53,094 nucleotides of DNA from Sphingobacteriales bacterium TSM_CSM (lineage in GTDB: Bacteria > Bacteroidota > Bacteroidia > Chitinophagales > UBA2359): the NCBI GenBank assembly GCA_002212725.1, contig MTCR01000140.1, positions 1 to 53,094 on the forward strand, written 5' to 3'. The first letter of the stretch is position 1. Each line of letters starts with the position of its first letter. The translations under genes and the position numbers were made by a program. Below, in pieces: positions 8,427-16,745 of this stretch. Below the pieces are notes generated by a model that was not told the DNA's origin, searched no databases, and saw nothing but the letters and a program-made list of their open reading frames with translations.

Positions 8427-10367
8427 CTAAACAGGTGTTTCTTTTTTTACCGCTGCCATATACAAGCCGGTGCAAATGGCGGCCAATGCAACAGCGCCAA
8501 CCCAACTGCCCATCGGGGTTTTGAGCAGTGCCAGCACATCGGTAGAACCGCTAATAGCTACCGGAACCGCCAGGGCAATGCCAATCAGCGCTTCGCCGGT
8601 TATTAACCCCGATGCAAACAGCAAACCGGCTTGGTTACCTTCATCGGGCAGGGCATTTGCAGCGTTATTTTGTTTTTGCAATTGCCGTTGCGCCAGCCAC
8701 GAAATAAGCCCGCCCAGCATAATGGCGCTGTCTAACTCAAAGGGCAGGTAAGCACCCACTGCCACGGCCAGCACCGGCAGCCTGAAAGAAGAGCCGCGGC
8801 GTTCCTGCACCGTATCGGCAAAAATAATGGCAGCGCCCAATAAAATGCCCACGCCTATCATTACCCAGGGCAGGGTGCCCCCAAAAACGCCTTCGGCCAC
8901 GCTTTGCATGAGGGTTGCCTGCGGGGCAGCCAGAGCATGGGGGTGCTGCGGTGTTTGCGGGCCAAATCCATAGGCAGTGTGGAGCAGGGTAAGCACCGGC
9001 GCCAATACAACGGCGGCTGCCGCAACGCCCACTACCTGCATGATTTGTTGTTTTACCGGTGTTGCGCCCAAAATATATCCCGATTTAAGGTCTTGCATAT
9101 TATCGCCCGACATGGCAGCCGCACAGCAAACCACCGCGCCTATCAGCACCGCCGCCGCCGGTCCTTTGGCCGAACCACTGCCCAGCAACAACAACAGCAA
9201 CAGCGAAGCCGTAAGCAACGTGGCAATGGTAACACCCGATATGGGGTTGTTGGAACTTCCCACCAACCCGGCCATATAACCCGCCACCGCCGAAAACAAA
9301 AAACCCGCCAACACCATAACCACCGCCATAAATATTGATACCGAAAACTGCCCTATTTCGTAGTAGTAAATAATAAAAACAGGAATCAGCAACACGGCTA
9401 TGGTGAGCAAAATATACGGCATAGGTATATCGCGCTCGGTGCGAAGCGTTTCCTGCGGCGTTTGGGTTTGCCTGAAAGCGGCAATGCCCTCGGTTAAGGC
9501 CGATGACAGCGATTTGCGAATGCTCAAAAGCGCCCAAATGCCGCCTATGAGCATGGCGCCGGCACCTAAGTACCGGATTTCGGCGCTCCACAGGTTGTTG
9601 CCCAACTCCAGCGCATTGGCACCGGCAGGTGCGCCGTTTTTGGCAATATAGGCCGGTATAGCCAGCCACCAACTGATAACCCCGCCCAAAAATACCAATA
9701 CGGCAATTCTTATGCGCACAATATACCCCACCGCCACCAGCGCCGGCGACAGGTTTATGCCAAAATATAAATATGCCTTTTGCTGCAACAAAGTTGCTTT
9801 TTCAAAAACACCGCCCCACAGGTAAAAACCGGCTTCGCAAAGTTTTACCACCGCACCGGCAACGCTGCCCCATACCAGAAATTTAAGAGATTTACCGCCC
9901 GCCGTACCCGTTTTAAGCACTTCGGCGGTGGCTACACCTTCGGGAAACTGCAATTGCTGTTTTACAATAAGCGCCCGCCGCAGTGGTATGGTAAAAAACA
10001 CGCCCAGCAATCCGCCGCAAAGCGAAATAAGCGTGGTTTCCCAGTAGTTGAACTGCGTCCAATACTGCATGAGTACCAGCGCCGGAAAGGTAAAAATAAC
10101 CCCCGCCGCCAGCGACTCGCCCGATGAAGCAGCCGTTTGCACCCCATTGTTTTCTAAAATATTGCTCTGCCTGAACATGCGCAACACTGCCATAGAAATG
10201 ACCGATGCAGGAATGGAAGCCGAAACAGTCATGCCGGCAAACAACCCCAGGTATGCGTTGGCCGCCGATAAAATTGCCGATAAGACCGCCCCTAAAACAA
10301 TACCTTTTACGGTAATTTCGGGCAGTTGTATGTGCGGAAGTATGTAGGGGGTGTGTTGGTCTGACAT
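8427..10367 (-). CDS. OPT-family oligopeptide/metal-chelate transporter
   Basis: An integral membrane protein of 646 residues from the chosen start (MSDQHTPYILP). The frame extends 34 codons further upstream, but that extension is not transporter-like. It has many hydrophobic segments of the OPT superfamily, beginning VKGIVLGAVLSAILSAANAY, with repeated Gly/Ala-rich helices, an AAMSGDNMQDLKSGYILGAT stretch and a NNPISGV motif characteristic of bacterial OPT transporters. Family members take up oligopeptides or metal-siderophore complexes with protons across the inner membrane; the substrate here cannot be told. It is followed by hemN on the same strand, which would fit metal uptake but does not prove it. 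Confidence 0.92.
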   Translation of the reverse strand: MSDQHTPYILPHIQLPEITVKGIVLGAVLSAILSAANAYLGLFAGMTVSASIPASVISMAVLRMFRQSNILENNGVQTAASSGESLAAGVIFTFPALVLMQYWTQFNYWETTLISLCGGLLGVFFTIPLRRALIVKQQLQFPEGVATAEVLKTGTAGGKSLKFLVWGSVAGAVVKLCEAGFYLWGGVFEKATLLQQKAYLYFGINLSPALVAVGYIVRIRIAVLVFLGGVISWWLAIPAYIAKNGAPAGANALELGNNLWSAEIRYLGAGAMLIGGIWALLSIRKSLSSALTEGIAAFRQTQTPQETLRTERDIPMPYILLTIAVLLIPVFIIYYYEIGQFSVSIFMAVVMVLAGFLFSAVAGYMAGLVGSSNNPISGVTIATLLTASLLLLLLLGSGSAKGPAAAVLIGAVVCCAAAMSGDNMQDLKSGYILGATPVKQQIMQVVGVAAAAVVLAPVLTLLHTAYGFGPQTPQHPHALAAPQATLMQSVAEGVFGGTLPWVMIGVGILLGAAIIFADTVQERRGSSFRLPVLAVAVGAYLPFELDSAIMLGGLISWLAQRQLQKQNNAANALPDEGNQAGLLFASGLITGEALIGIALAVPVAISGSTDVLALLKTPMGSWVGAVALAAICTGLYMAAVKKETPV

Positions 10368-10514
10368 AAAAAACACATTTAGAATTAAATTAACAAAGGG
10401 TAAGTATGCGGTAAAGGTATGCAGGTAAAATATACCACACACAACACTTTGCGGGCATTTTTTTTCCAAAATACAGTTTTCTGCAAAACGGCAGGGTGTT
10501 TTGCAGCATTTTTG

Positions 10515-10670
10515 GTAACTATTCAGGTACTATCTGTAAATTCCGGCAATTTCTCTTGTTCCTTGCTGATTGGAAGCATTGACCATAAGGAGCAAAAAAA
10601 CTTTGCGGTAAAATGAAAGGAATTCAGTTAAGAACATCACCAACAAAAGTACCACCACCTAAATAAGTGC
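10515..10670 (-). repeat. Dispersed intergenic repeat, copy 1 (short form)
   Basis: A 156-bp copy of a three-member family (others at 22036-22218 and 50721-50902). The plus strand begins GTAACTATTCAGGTACTATC and ends CACCTAAATAAGTGC, and the two ends are imperfect inverted repeats of each other. This copy has a single CTTTGCGG unit where the other two have four. On the minus strand it carries TACTTTTG (10651-10644), then a 35-codon ORF from 10637 to 10530 beginning MFLTEFLSFYRK and ending NQQGTREIAGIYR. No transposase is encoded, so the family is MITE-like in appearance. Confidence 0.85.
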
Positions 10671-10756
10671 CATTTTTTAAACAACCCGGCAGGGTAATTT
10701 ACAACTGTAACCCGGTAACGCAGGTTGTTCATTCATACAAGTGCAAAATATAATAA

Positions 10757-11023
10757 AACAGGCGGCGCAAGGAGGATGTGTTACAACAACTCATTGATAA
10801 GGTAGCTGATTTACCGGTTGCTGTTTGCCATACAGATGATGGGGCAGCATACCGTAAAGTTTGCCTGCACATTGGCAGCAAGAGGGCAGGTAAAGCCAAT
10901 ACATGGAAAATTGAGCGCAAGAAGTTAAATTTCGGCACCCGCACAAAGCGGTTACAACGAAAAACAATTTGCTTTTCCAAAAATGAGCAAATTCAGGACA
11001 ACGTCATTCGGATTATACATTGA
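10757..11023 (+). pseudogene. IS1-family transposase remnant (C-terminal fragment)
   Basis: About 88 codons encode only the C-terminal third of an IS1-type DDE transposase. The conserved order is present: CHTDDGAAYRK, then ANTWKIERKKLNFGTRTKRL, QRKTICFSKNEQIQDNVI and the stop. In intact IS1 this is the IER..L..R...L.RK...FSKS....D.VI end of InsB. The frame is closed by TAA at 10754, and no N-terminal zinc-finger or HTH part precedes it, so it cannot be functional. No flanking inverted repeats of an intact IS were recognised. It sits in a 798-bp gap between the transporter and purE, just after repeat copy 1, suggesting an old insertion site. Confidence 0.7.
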
Positions 11024-11132
11024 AACATAGCACTTAAAACATGGCGTTTTTTTGCATGAAATTGAATGTCAACCTGTTGAATCCACTACCCAAATGCTTT
11101 ACTCCAAATACAAAAACAACCAAACTTTGTTT

Positions 11133-11140
11133 TATCTTTG
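11133..11140 (+). promoter_or_regulatory. -7 promoter element of purE
   Basis: TATCTTTG matches TAnnTTTG and lies 25 bp before the chosen purE start. No TTG is seen at the expected upstream distance. The position supports starting translation at 11166 rather than at the upstream in-frame ATG at 11052, which would precede the promoter. Confidence 0.55.
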
Positions 11141-11165
11141 CAACCAACATGCAAAGCACCCAACT

Positions 11166-11669
11166 ATGCAGCAAGAAAAACCAATAGCAGGAATTATAAT
11201 GGGAAGCAGTTCCGATTTGCCCGTTATGCAGGCAGCAGCCGATGTTTTGCAGCAATTTGGCATTCCCTGGGAAATAGATATTGTATCGGCACACCGCACG
11301 CCGTTGCGCATGGTGCAGTATGCACAAAGCGCTTATGAGCGCGGCATCAGGGTAATTATTGCCGGAGCAGGCGGCGCGGCGCATTTGCCCGGCATGACGG
11401 CTTCGCTTACGGCGCTGCCGGTTATCGGGGTACCGGTAAAATCTTCCAATTCAATAGACGGGTGGGATTCTGTACTGTCTATTTTACAAATGCCCAACGG
11501 GGTGCCTGTGGCTACCGTTGCGCTGAATGCCGCAAAAAATGCCGGCTTACTGGCGGTGCAAATTTTGGCGGCAAACAACCCGGCCTTGTACGAAAAAATG
11601 TTGCACTATAAAGCTCAGCAAGCCGCCCTGGTTGAAGAACAGGCGCAACTGCTGCACCGCAAACCCTGA
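11166..11669 (+). CDS. purE: N5-carboxyaminoimidazole ribonucleotide mutase
   Basis: A 167-residue class I PurE that moves the carboxylate of N5-CAIR to C4 to make CAIR in purine synthesis, in the cytoplasm. The phosphate-binding signature GSSSDLPVM is near the start, and SAHRTP carries the catalytic His. [12 protein letters not shown] and [20 protein letters not shown] are further PurE hallmarks. The frame is open from 11052, but PurE homology starts at [17 protein letters not shown] and a promoter element lies between the two ATGs, so 11166 is chosen. No purK is in the window, so the operon usual elsewhere is not present here. Confidence 0.96.
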   Translation: MQQEKPIAGIIMGSSSDLPVMQAAADVLQQFGIPWEIDIVSAHRTPLRMVQYAQSAYERGIRVIIAGAGGAAHLPGMTASLTALPVIGVPVKSSNSIDGWDSVLSILQMPNGVPVATVALNAAKNAGLLAVQILAANNPALYEKMLHYKAQQAALVEEQAQLLHRKP

Positions 11670-11803
11670 TGCAAAATTTATACACACAATTTTGTGCCGC
11701 ACAGACAACGCTTTTAAACTTTGATACGTTTAGGTTCATAGCACAACATGGTACTTGCACGAAAGGTGCCTGTTTTTTTTATGAGGGAGCGGAAAATCTT
11801 TAA

Positions 11804-12421
11804 ATGGAACAAGTTGCCTTAAAATTGCCAGCAAAACAACATCAAAAAACCGAACTCAGCCAGCAGATACTGGAAGGGTGTCAGCGGAAAGACCGGCTTT
11901 GCCAGAAAAAACTTTATGAGTTTTACTATGGCAAAATGATGGCTGTTTGTATGCGCTATACCGGCAACTACGAAGAAGCCCGCGATGTGCTGCACGAGGC
12001 CTTTATGAAAGTGTTTCAGAACATAGAACGTTTTACCCCCGAATCGTCGCTGGAAAGCTGGGTAAAGCGCATTGTAATTAACACGGCAATAGACCATTTC
12101 AGGAAAAACAAGCGCCACCAAAACCAGGTCGAAATTGACGAAGCCATAACCTTGCCCGATACCGGCAGCCTGCAGGTGTTGTCGCAAATTTCGGCCGATG
12201 AAATTATGCAACTGGTGCAGCAATTATCGCCTTCCTACCGAACCGTTTTTAACCTCTATGTCATAGAAGGCTACACCCACCGCGAAATTGCTCAATTATT
12301 ACAGGTAAGCGAGGGCACTTCAAAATCTAACCTGGCAAAGGCACGACATTTGTTGCAGCAAATGATTGTTAAACTCTTGCCCGAATATGGCAAGTTATAC
12401 GGCAATAATGAAGAAACCTGA
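11804..12421 (+). CDS. ECF-type RNA polymerase sigma factor
   Basis: A 205-residue sigma-70 family protein with only regions 2 and 4. Region 2 spans about 25-100 (YGKMMAVCMRYTGNYEEARD, HEAFMKVFQNIERF, then SLESWVKRIVINTAIDHFRK). Region 4 spans about 140-190 (LSPSYRTVFNLYVIEGYTHR, EIAQLLQVSEGTSKSNLAKA), with a clear helix-turn-helix. The ATG precedes a short basic leader. The next gene, 177 bp downstream on the same strand, is a trans-envelope protein with the layout of an anti-sigma factor, so the two probably form a signalling pair in which an outer-membrane signal releases this sigma factor. Target promoters are unknown. Confidence 0.93.
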   Translation: MEQVALKLPAKQHQKTELSQQILEGCQRKDRLCQKKLYEFYYGKMMAVCMRYTGNYEEARDVLHEAFMKVFQNIERFTPESSLESWVKRIVINTAIDHFRKNKRHQNQVEIDEAITLPDTGSLQVLSQISADEIMQLVQQLSPSYRTVFNLYVIEGYTHREIAQLLQVSEGTSKSNLAKARHLLQQMIVKLLPEYGKLYGNNEET

Positions 12422-12598
12422 AACGCAAACCATTACCCACAGTAAACCCCCCCCAAAAAAACAACCTGCCGGATACCGGCAACACAACCACAACCCAAAC
12501 AAAAGCAACATAAAAGTAAACCCATTTGCACACCGGCTATTCTGAATTTCTTTTTTTTGATTGCCTTGATTTATAACCGGTAAACTGATAAAAACAAG

Positions 12599-14344
12599 AT
12601 GAAAGACATTAACCATAATTTTGACAACAAGGTTAAACGCGCACTCGAAAACTATGAGGCGCCCTATCAGCCCGATGACTGGCTGCTGATGGACGCCATG
12701 TTAGACGCCGCCGAAGAATCAAAACGCCCCACATTGGTGTTATTTCCGGGCAGGCGCATTATTAAGCTGCTGTTTACCGGCGCGTTGTTTCTTGTTTTGG
12801 CGGGTGCCGGCATTGGGTATTACCAATGGCAAAACCAGCCCGTCCCACCCAACAATATTGCCTCCAACATGCCACCTGCCCTGCCGGCCGAACAACCGCA
12901 GGGTTATACCGCCGCACCGGCAAGCGGGGTTGATGCGCCCAAGGTGCTGTCATCGGGTGCAAACACAGCCCTAAAAACCAAAAATGCGCAGGGCAGTTTG
13001 TCCAATACCGCAACTCAAAGCAAAACATCTGTAACAACAAGCAGCAAACCGGCCGGCACAACACGGTTAACACCGCAAAACCAAGACTTTGCTGCACCGC
13101 CTGCTGCTGCCTCTTTAAAAACCGGCGCAGGTTTGGCAAGCAAATCGGGGCACCAAAGTGGTACAAGGCCACCCCAAACCGGCAGCACTCCGCTTTTGTC
13201 GGGTCTTTATGCCGAGCAGGCAAATGCAGGCGCCGGCTTTGCGCCCGTAAGCGCCGCTGTAGCCTCATCGCCTGTGCATACAACAGCGCTACCGGCAGGC
13301 ACTCCAACACCTGCCAACCTCAAAAATACCCCTGAACAATTGCCGCAAAAGCTGCAAAGTATAAAAGCCGCCGCATTGCCCTTGCCCCGGGCCGATATTC
13401 AACTACCCCCGCCACAGATGCCCGCCGTTGCCCAACCGGCGCTAACCGCCGCTGCCCCTGCACCGCAGTTTCCGCCTGCCGCCTTGCCCCGTTTTTCGGC
13501 AGGTGCATACACCGCTGCCGATGCCAATATGTTGCAGGAAAACAACCATGCCTTAGCCGGTATTTCAGTGGGTATGCAAGGCACCTTCCGGTTTGCCCGG
13601 CATTGGAGCATTGCCGCCGGAGCCGGATTCAGCTATAAAAAAATGCACATAAACATTGGCAACCCGCCCAATTACAACCAACCTGCCGAACCAACAGATA
13701 CCACCTTTGACCCCAATTATGCCAATGCCTACTACAATGCCACCCTGCAAATGAGCATGGCCGTAATTCCGCTAACAGTGCAGTACCACCTGCTGCCCGG
13801 CAAAAAAATCAGCCCGTTTGCAGGTATAGGTTATTCGGTATATTTGCCTTATAAAAACATGCTTACCTATAACCGTCTGTTAAGCAGCAGGCATGTTTCA
13901 GACTTAACCTCGCCGCAAAGCTTACTGGCCAACACACCCTTTACGCCAGACCCCCGGCCGGTATCGGGCAACAACCCCGACAACGACCCGCTGGTAGATA
14001 ACCCCAATATTTACGATATTGAAGAAGAAACTGCTTCCAACAATAATGCGCTTAATAATTACTGGGTAAACAGCCAGCCCGTTTATGAGGCAAATCTGGC
14101 TGCCAATACGGTAAACCAGCAACCAATAACCGAAGCAAACCGCCCGATGTTTGATGTGGTACACCTTGAACTGGGTATGGATTACCGCATTAGCAAACAT
14201 TTCCGGCTGTCGGCAGTTACCCGGCTATCGGGCACGGTTAAGCAGCACCGGTTCGTCAATCAGCCCCAAATGAGGCAGATATCCGCAGAACAAAGGCTTT
14301 TTACCGGCTCAATACAACTATGTCTGTCGTGGTTCTTTAAGTAA
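12599..14344 (+). CDS. Dual membrane-spanning anti-sigma factor (cytoplasmic domain - TM - long linker - outer-membrane barrel)
   Basis: 581 residues. Residues 1-50 are a charged cytoplasmic segment (FDNKVKRALENYEAPYQPDD, WLLMDAMLDAAEE) like the short sigma-binding heads of Bacteroidota anti-sigma proteins. One transmembrane helix spans ~54-75. Residues ~78-320 are a low-complexity Pro/Ala/Thr/Ser linker long enough to cross the periplasm. From ~325 a PorT/OmpA-like beta-barrel follows (ISVGMQGTFRFARHWSIAAG, then VIPLTVQYHLLPGKKISPFA), ending LFTGSIQLCLSWFFK. There is no signal peptide. This matches the recently described dual membrane-spanning anti-sigma (Dma) factors of Bacteroides, reported to link outer-membrane state to an ECF sigma factor. 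It follows the sigma gene directly. The role is inferred from architecture and position. Confidence 0.82.
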   Translation: MKDINHNFDNKVKRALENYEAPYQPDDWLLMDAMLDAAEESKRPTLVLFPGRRIIKLLFTGALFLVLAGAGIGYYQWQNQPVPPNNIASNMPPALPAEQPQGYTAAPASGVDAPKVLSSGANTALKTKNAQGSLSNTATQSKTSVTTSSKPAGTTRLTPQNQDFAAPPAAASLKTGAGLASKSGHQSGTRPPQTGSTPLLSGLYAEQANAGAGFAPVSAAVASSPVHTTALPAGTPTPANLKNTPEQLPQKLQSIKAAALPLPRADIQLPPPQMPAVAQPALTAAAPAPQFPPAALPRFSAGAYTAADANMLQENNHALAGISVGMQGTFRFARHWSIAAGAGFSYKKMHINIGNPPNYNQPAEPTDTTFDPNYANAYYNATLQMSMAVIPLTVQYHLLPGKKISPFAGIGYSVYLPYKNMLTYNRLLSSRHVSDLTSPQSLLANTPFTPDPRPVSGNNPDNDPLVDNPNIYDIEEETASNNNALNNYWVNSQPVYEANLAANTVNQQPITEANRPMFDVVHLELGMDYRISKHFRLSAVTRLSGTVKQHRFVNQPQMRQISAEQRLFTGSIQLCLSWFFK

Positions 14345-14472
14345 ACCCACACCCTTTTTACAGGGCAATACAACGCCATAATGCAATGCTGTATGCCGCC
14401 CGCGCCACAACAAAATAACCCCAATACCGCACCTGTTTACAAAAAGCGGTGTAGTATTCGGGTTATTTTAAC

Positions 14473-14480
14473 TACCTTTG
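14473..14480 (+). promoter_or_regulatory. -7 promoter element of ftsX
   Basis: TACCTTTG matches TAnnTTTG and lies 25 bp before the ftsX ATG. It would drive the ftsX - DUF3098 - uppP unit. No clear TTG at the expected distance. Confidence 0.55.
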
Positions 14481-14505
14481 CCTTTTAAACGTACAAGCAC
14501 CGTTT

Positions 14506-15387
14506 ATGCCAGACCAACCGGCACATAAAGGCAAAAGCACTAAATTCAGCAAACCATCTTATGCCTATGCTATTGTAAGCATTGCACTGGTATTGTTTTT
14601 GCTGGGTTTGCTGGGTGTAGTGCTCATACAGGCGCAAAAACTATCGAAATATTTCAAAGAAAACATTGAGCTGATTGTAATATTAGACGATGCCGCTTTA
14701 CCCGAAAACATTACCACACTTAAAAACGAAATTGCCCGAAGCCGGTTTACCAAAACCATTGAGTATGTGTCGAAAACAGAAGCCCTGAAGCGCTTTAGTG
14801 CAGAAAGCAATGAAAACCCCGATTCGGTATTGGGCTATAACCCCCTGTTTTCATCGTTCAACCTGTATCTGAAGGCCGCCTACACCAATGCCGACAGCCT
14901 TGCCAAAATAGAAAAAACGCTTAAACAAAACGCCTTGGTAAAAGACGTATTCTACCAAAAAGCCATTGTTGACCTCATAAACGTAAATGTAAGCAAAGTA
15001 GGCATTTTTTTGCTTACCCTCAGCCTGTTGTTTTTTGTAATTGCCTTTGTATTAATAGACAATACCATTAAATTAGCCATGTATTCCAACCGGTTTCTGG
15101 TAAAAAGCATGCAACTGGTAGGCGCTACGCGGTGGTTTATAGCCCGCCCGTTTATTACCCAAAGCGTGTATAACGGCCTTATAAGCGGGCTGTTGGCTTC
15201 GGTATTGCTGGCACTGGTATTGCTGCTCTTTCAAAAAAACATTCCCGAATCGGGCATTTTACACGAACCGCTGCAATTTGTGCTTATTTGCCTGCTTACG
15301 TTAGTTACCGGCGTGTTTATTTCGTGGTGGAGCACCAAAAAATCGGTGGTTAAATACCTGCAGTTGCCTTTAGATGATTTGTATTAA
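14506..15387 (+). CDS. ftsX: Cell division protein FtsX
   Basis: A 293-residue four-helix membrane protein of the FtsX/ABC3 family. An N-terminal cytoplasmic tail is followed by TM1 (YAIVSIALVLFLLGLLGVVL), a periplasmic domain of ~120 residues with FtsX features (IELIVILDDAA, EYVSKTEALKRF, NPLFSSFNLYLKAA), and three C-terminal helices with the permease-type loop (MQLVGATRWFIARPFI). With the ATPase FtsE it couples septum constriction to peptidoglycan hydrolase activation. ftsE is not in the window. It is followed by a DUF3098 gene and uppP, a gene order typical of Bacteroidota. Confidence 0.94.
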   Translation: MPDQPAHKGKSTKFSKPSYAYAIVSIALVLFLLGLLGVVLIQAQKLSKYFKENIELIVILDDAALPENITTLKNEIARSRFTKTIEYVSKTEALKRFSAESNENPDSVLGYNPLFSSFNLYLKAAYTNADSLAKIEKTLKQNALVKDVFYQKAIVDLINVNVSKVGIFLLTLSLLFFVIAFVLIDNTIKLAMYSNRFLVKSMQLVGATRWFIARPFITQSVYNGLISGLLASVLLALVLLLFQKNIPESGILHEPLQFVLICLLTLVTGVFISWWSTKKSVVKYLQLPLDDLY

Positions 15388-15471
15388 CCCCAATTTTACC
15401 GCCGCTCAAAATGTGCAAACTTCTTTTTTAACATAAACTTTTTGTTTGTAAAACCGTAAACTACCATAATT

Positions 15472-15792
15472 ATGTACCAACACCACCTGCTTTTCGGAAA
15501 AAAGAATTTCCTGATTGTGCTCATAGGTATCGGGCTTATTGTGCTCGGATACATTGTCATGATTGGAGGAGCAAGCGCCGATGCTAATATATATCCCGAA
15601 GCACAAATCTATGGCTTCAGAAGAACCATATTGGCTCCGGTTCTTGTATTGCTGGGTTTTGCTGTGCAGATTGTTGCCATTTTTTACCCCGTGCGGGAAG
15701 AGGATAAAATATTGCCCGACACTTCTAAAACCGGCAGTTTCACGGCACAGCAGCAGGTTAAAAAAGTAACTGCCAAAACCGGCAAAAAATAA
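15472..15792 (+). CDS. DUF3098 small membrane protein
   Basis: A 106-residue protein with two transmembrane helices: FLIVLIGIGLIVLGYIVMIG and LAPVLVLLGFAVQIVAIFYP. The LLFGKKNFLIVLIGIG start and the RRTILAPVLVLLGF stretch are typical of the Bacteroidota family DUF3098. The C-terminus is a basic tail. No biochemical function is known. It lies 84 bp after ftsX and 9 bp before uppP, as it commonly does in this phylum, which suggests a part in cell-envelope or division work with FtsX and undecaprenyl phosphate recycling. Confidence 0.9.
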   Translation: MYQHHLLFGKKNFLIVLIGIGLIVLGYIVMIGGASADANIYPEAQIYGFRRTILAPVLVLLGFAVQIVAIFYPVREEDKILPDTSKTGSFTAQQQVKKVTAKTGKK

Positions 15793-15801
15793 CCCGCCCT
15801 T

Positions 15802-16596
15802 ATGAGCATACCCGAAGCCATTATTTTAGGTATTTTGCAGGGCATAACCGAGTTTTTGCCCGTTAGCAGCAGCGGGCATATTGAATTGGGAAAAGCAATT
15901 TTTAACATTACCAGCGCCGATAACCTGGCCTTTACCATTTTGGTACACGGCGCCACCGTGCTTAGCATTCTGGTGGTTTTGCGGCGCGAAATCTGGCAGT
16001 TGCTACGCGCTTTGTTCCGGTTTGAGTGGAACGAAGAAACGCAATACCTTGCCAAACTGGCCGTTTCTATGGTGCCCGTTGGCATAGTAGGGCTGTTTTT
16101 TGAAGATGCCATAGCCCAACTTTTTAACGGCAGGGTGGTAATGGTGGGCTGTTTTTTAATAGGAACCGGCTTTATTTTACAACTTAGCCGGTTAGACAGG
16201 GGGCAAAACAAGCCCGTAGGTTTTACCCAAGCCATTATAATTGGACTGGCACAGGCAGTAGCTATTTTACCCGGTATATCAAGGTCGGGCACTACCATTG
16301 CTACAGCCCTGGCTTTGGGTGTTGCCAAGCCACAAGCTACCCGCTTTTCTTTTTTAATGGTGCTGGCCCCTATCATGGGCGCTACACTCCTTAAAATGAA
16401 AGACCTGGAACACGAAGCCGCCACCACCACCGACCTGCTGCCCTACGCCATCGGGTTTTTGACCGCTTTTGTTTCGGGCGCTATTGCCTGCCGGTGGATG
16501 TTAAACCTGGTACAGGGAGGTAAAATTACCTGGTTCTCGGTATATTGTTTTGCCATTGGGCTTATTGCCATTGTATCAGGTTTGTGGACACAATAA
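15802..16596 (+). CDS. uppP: Undecaprenyl-diphosphatase
   Basis: A 264-residue polytopic inner-membrane enzyme of the UppP/BacA family. It removes a phosphate from undecaprenyl pyrophosphate so the lipid carrier can be reused for peptidoglycan and polysaccharide synthesis, and excess gives bacitracin resistance. Both catalytic motifs are present: GITEFLPVSSSGHIELGK near residue 14 and LPGISRSGTTIATALALG near residue 155. It starts 9 bp after the DUF3098 stop, so it is very likely in the same transcript as ftsX. In many Bacteroidota truB follows; here a secreted protein gene with its own promoter does instead. Confidence 0.96.
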   Translation: MSIPEAIILGILQGITEFLPVSSSGHIELGKAIFNITSADNLAFTILVHGATVLSILVVLRREIWQLLRALFRFEWNEETQYLAKLAVSMVPVGIVGLFFEDAIAQLFNGRVVMVGCFLIGTGFILQLSRLDRGQNKPVGFTQAIIIGLAQAVAILPGISRSGTTIATALALGVAKPQATRFSFLMVLAPIMGATLLKMKDLEHEAATTTDLLPYAIGFLTAFVSGAIACRWMLNLVQGGKITWFSVYCFAIGLIAIVSGLWTQ

Positions 16597-16677
16597 TATG
16601 CGACAAATAAAAATTTAAAACCCTTAAAACCATTTACTAAATTTTTACTATATTTACACAACAAAAACACCCTTCAA

Positions 16678-16685
16678 TACCTTTG
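16678..16685 (+). promoter_or_regulatory. -7 promoter element
   Basis: TACCTTTG matches TAnnTTTG and is followed by CACACC, 60 bp before the ATG of the exported protein gene at 16746. It separates that gene from the ftsX-uppP unit. Confidence 0.55.
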
Positions 16686-16745
16686 CACACCAATAGAACA
16701 AAAGCAACTTTTTGATTCTTACTTATTATATACAATCTGTTTGCC

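Noticed and set aside
10368-10469. Possible 34-residue N-terminal extension of the OPT transporter
   Set aside because: The internal ATG at 10367 starts a normal transporter N-terminus; the extension is not conserved in character.
11052-11165. Possible 38-residue N-terminal extension of PurE
   Set aside because: PurE homology starts at 11166 and a TATCTTTG promoter element lies inside the extension.
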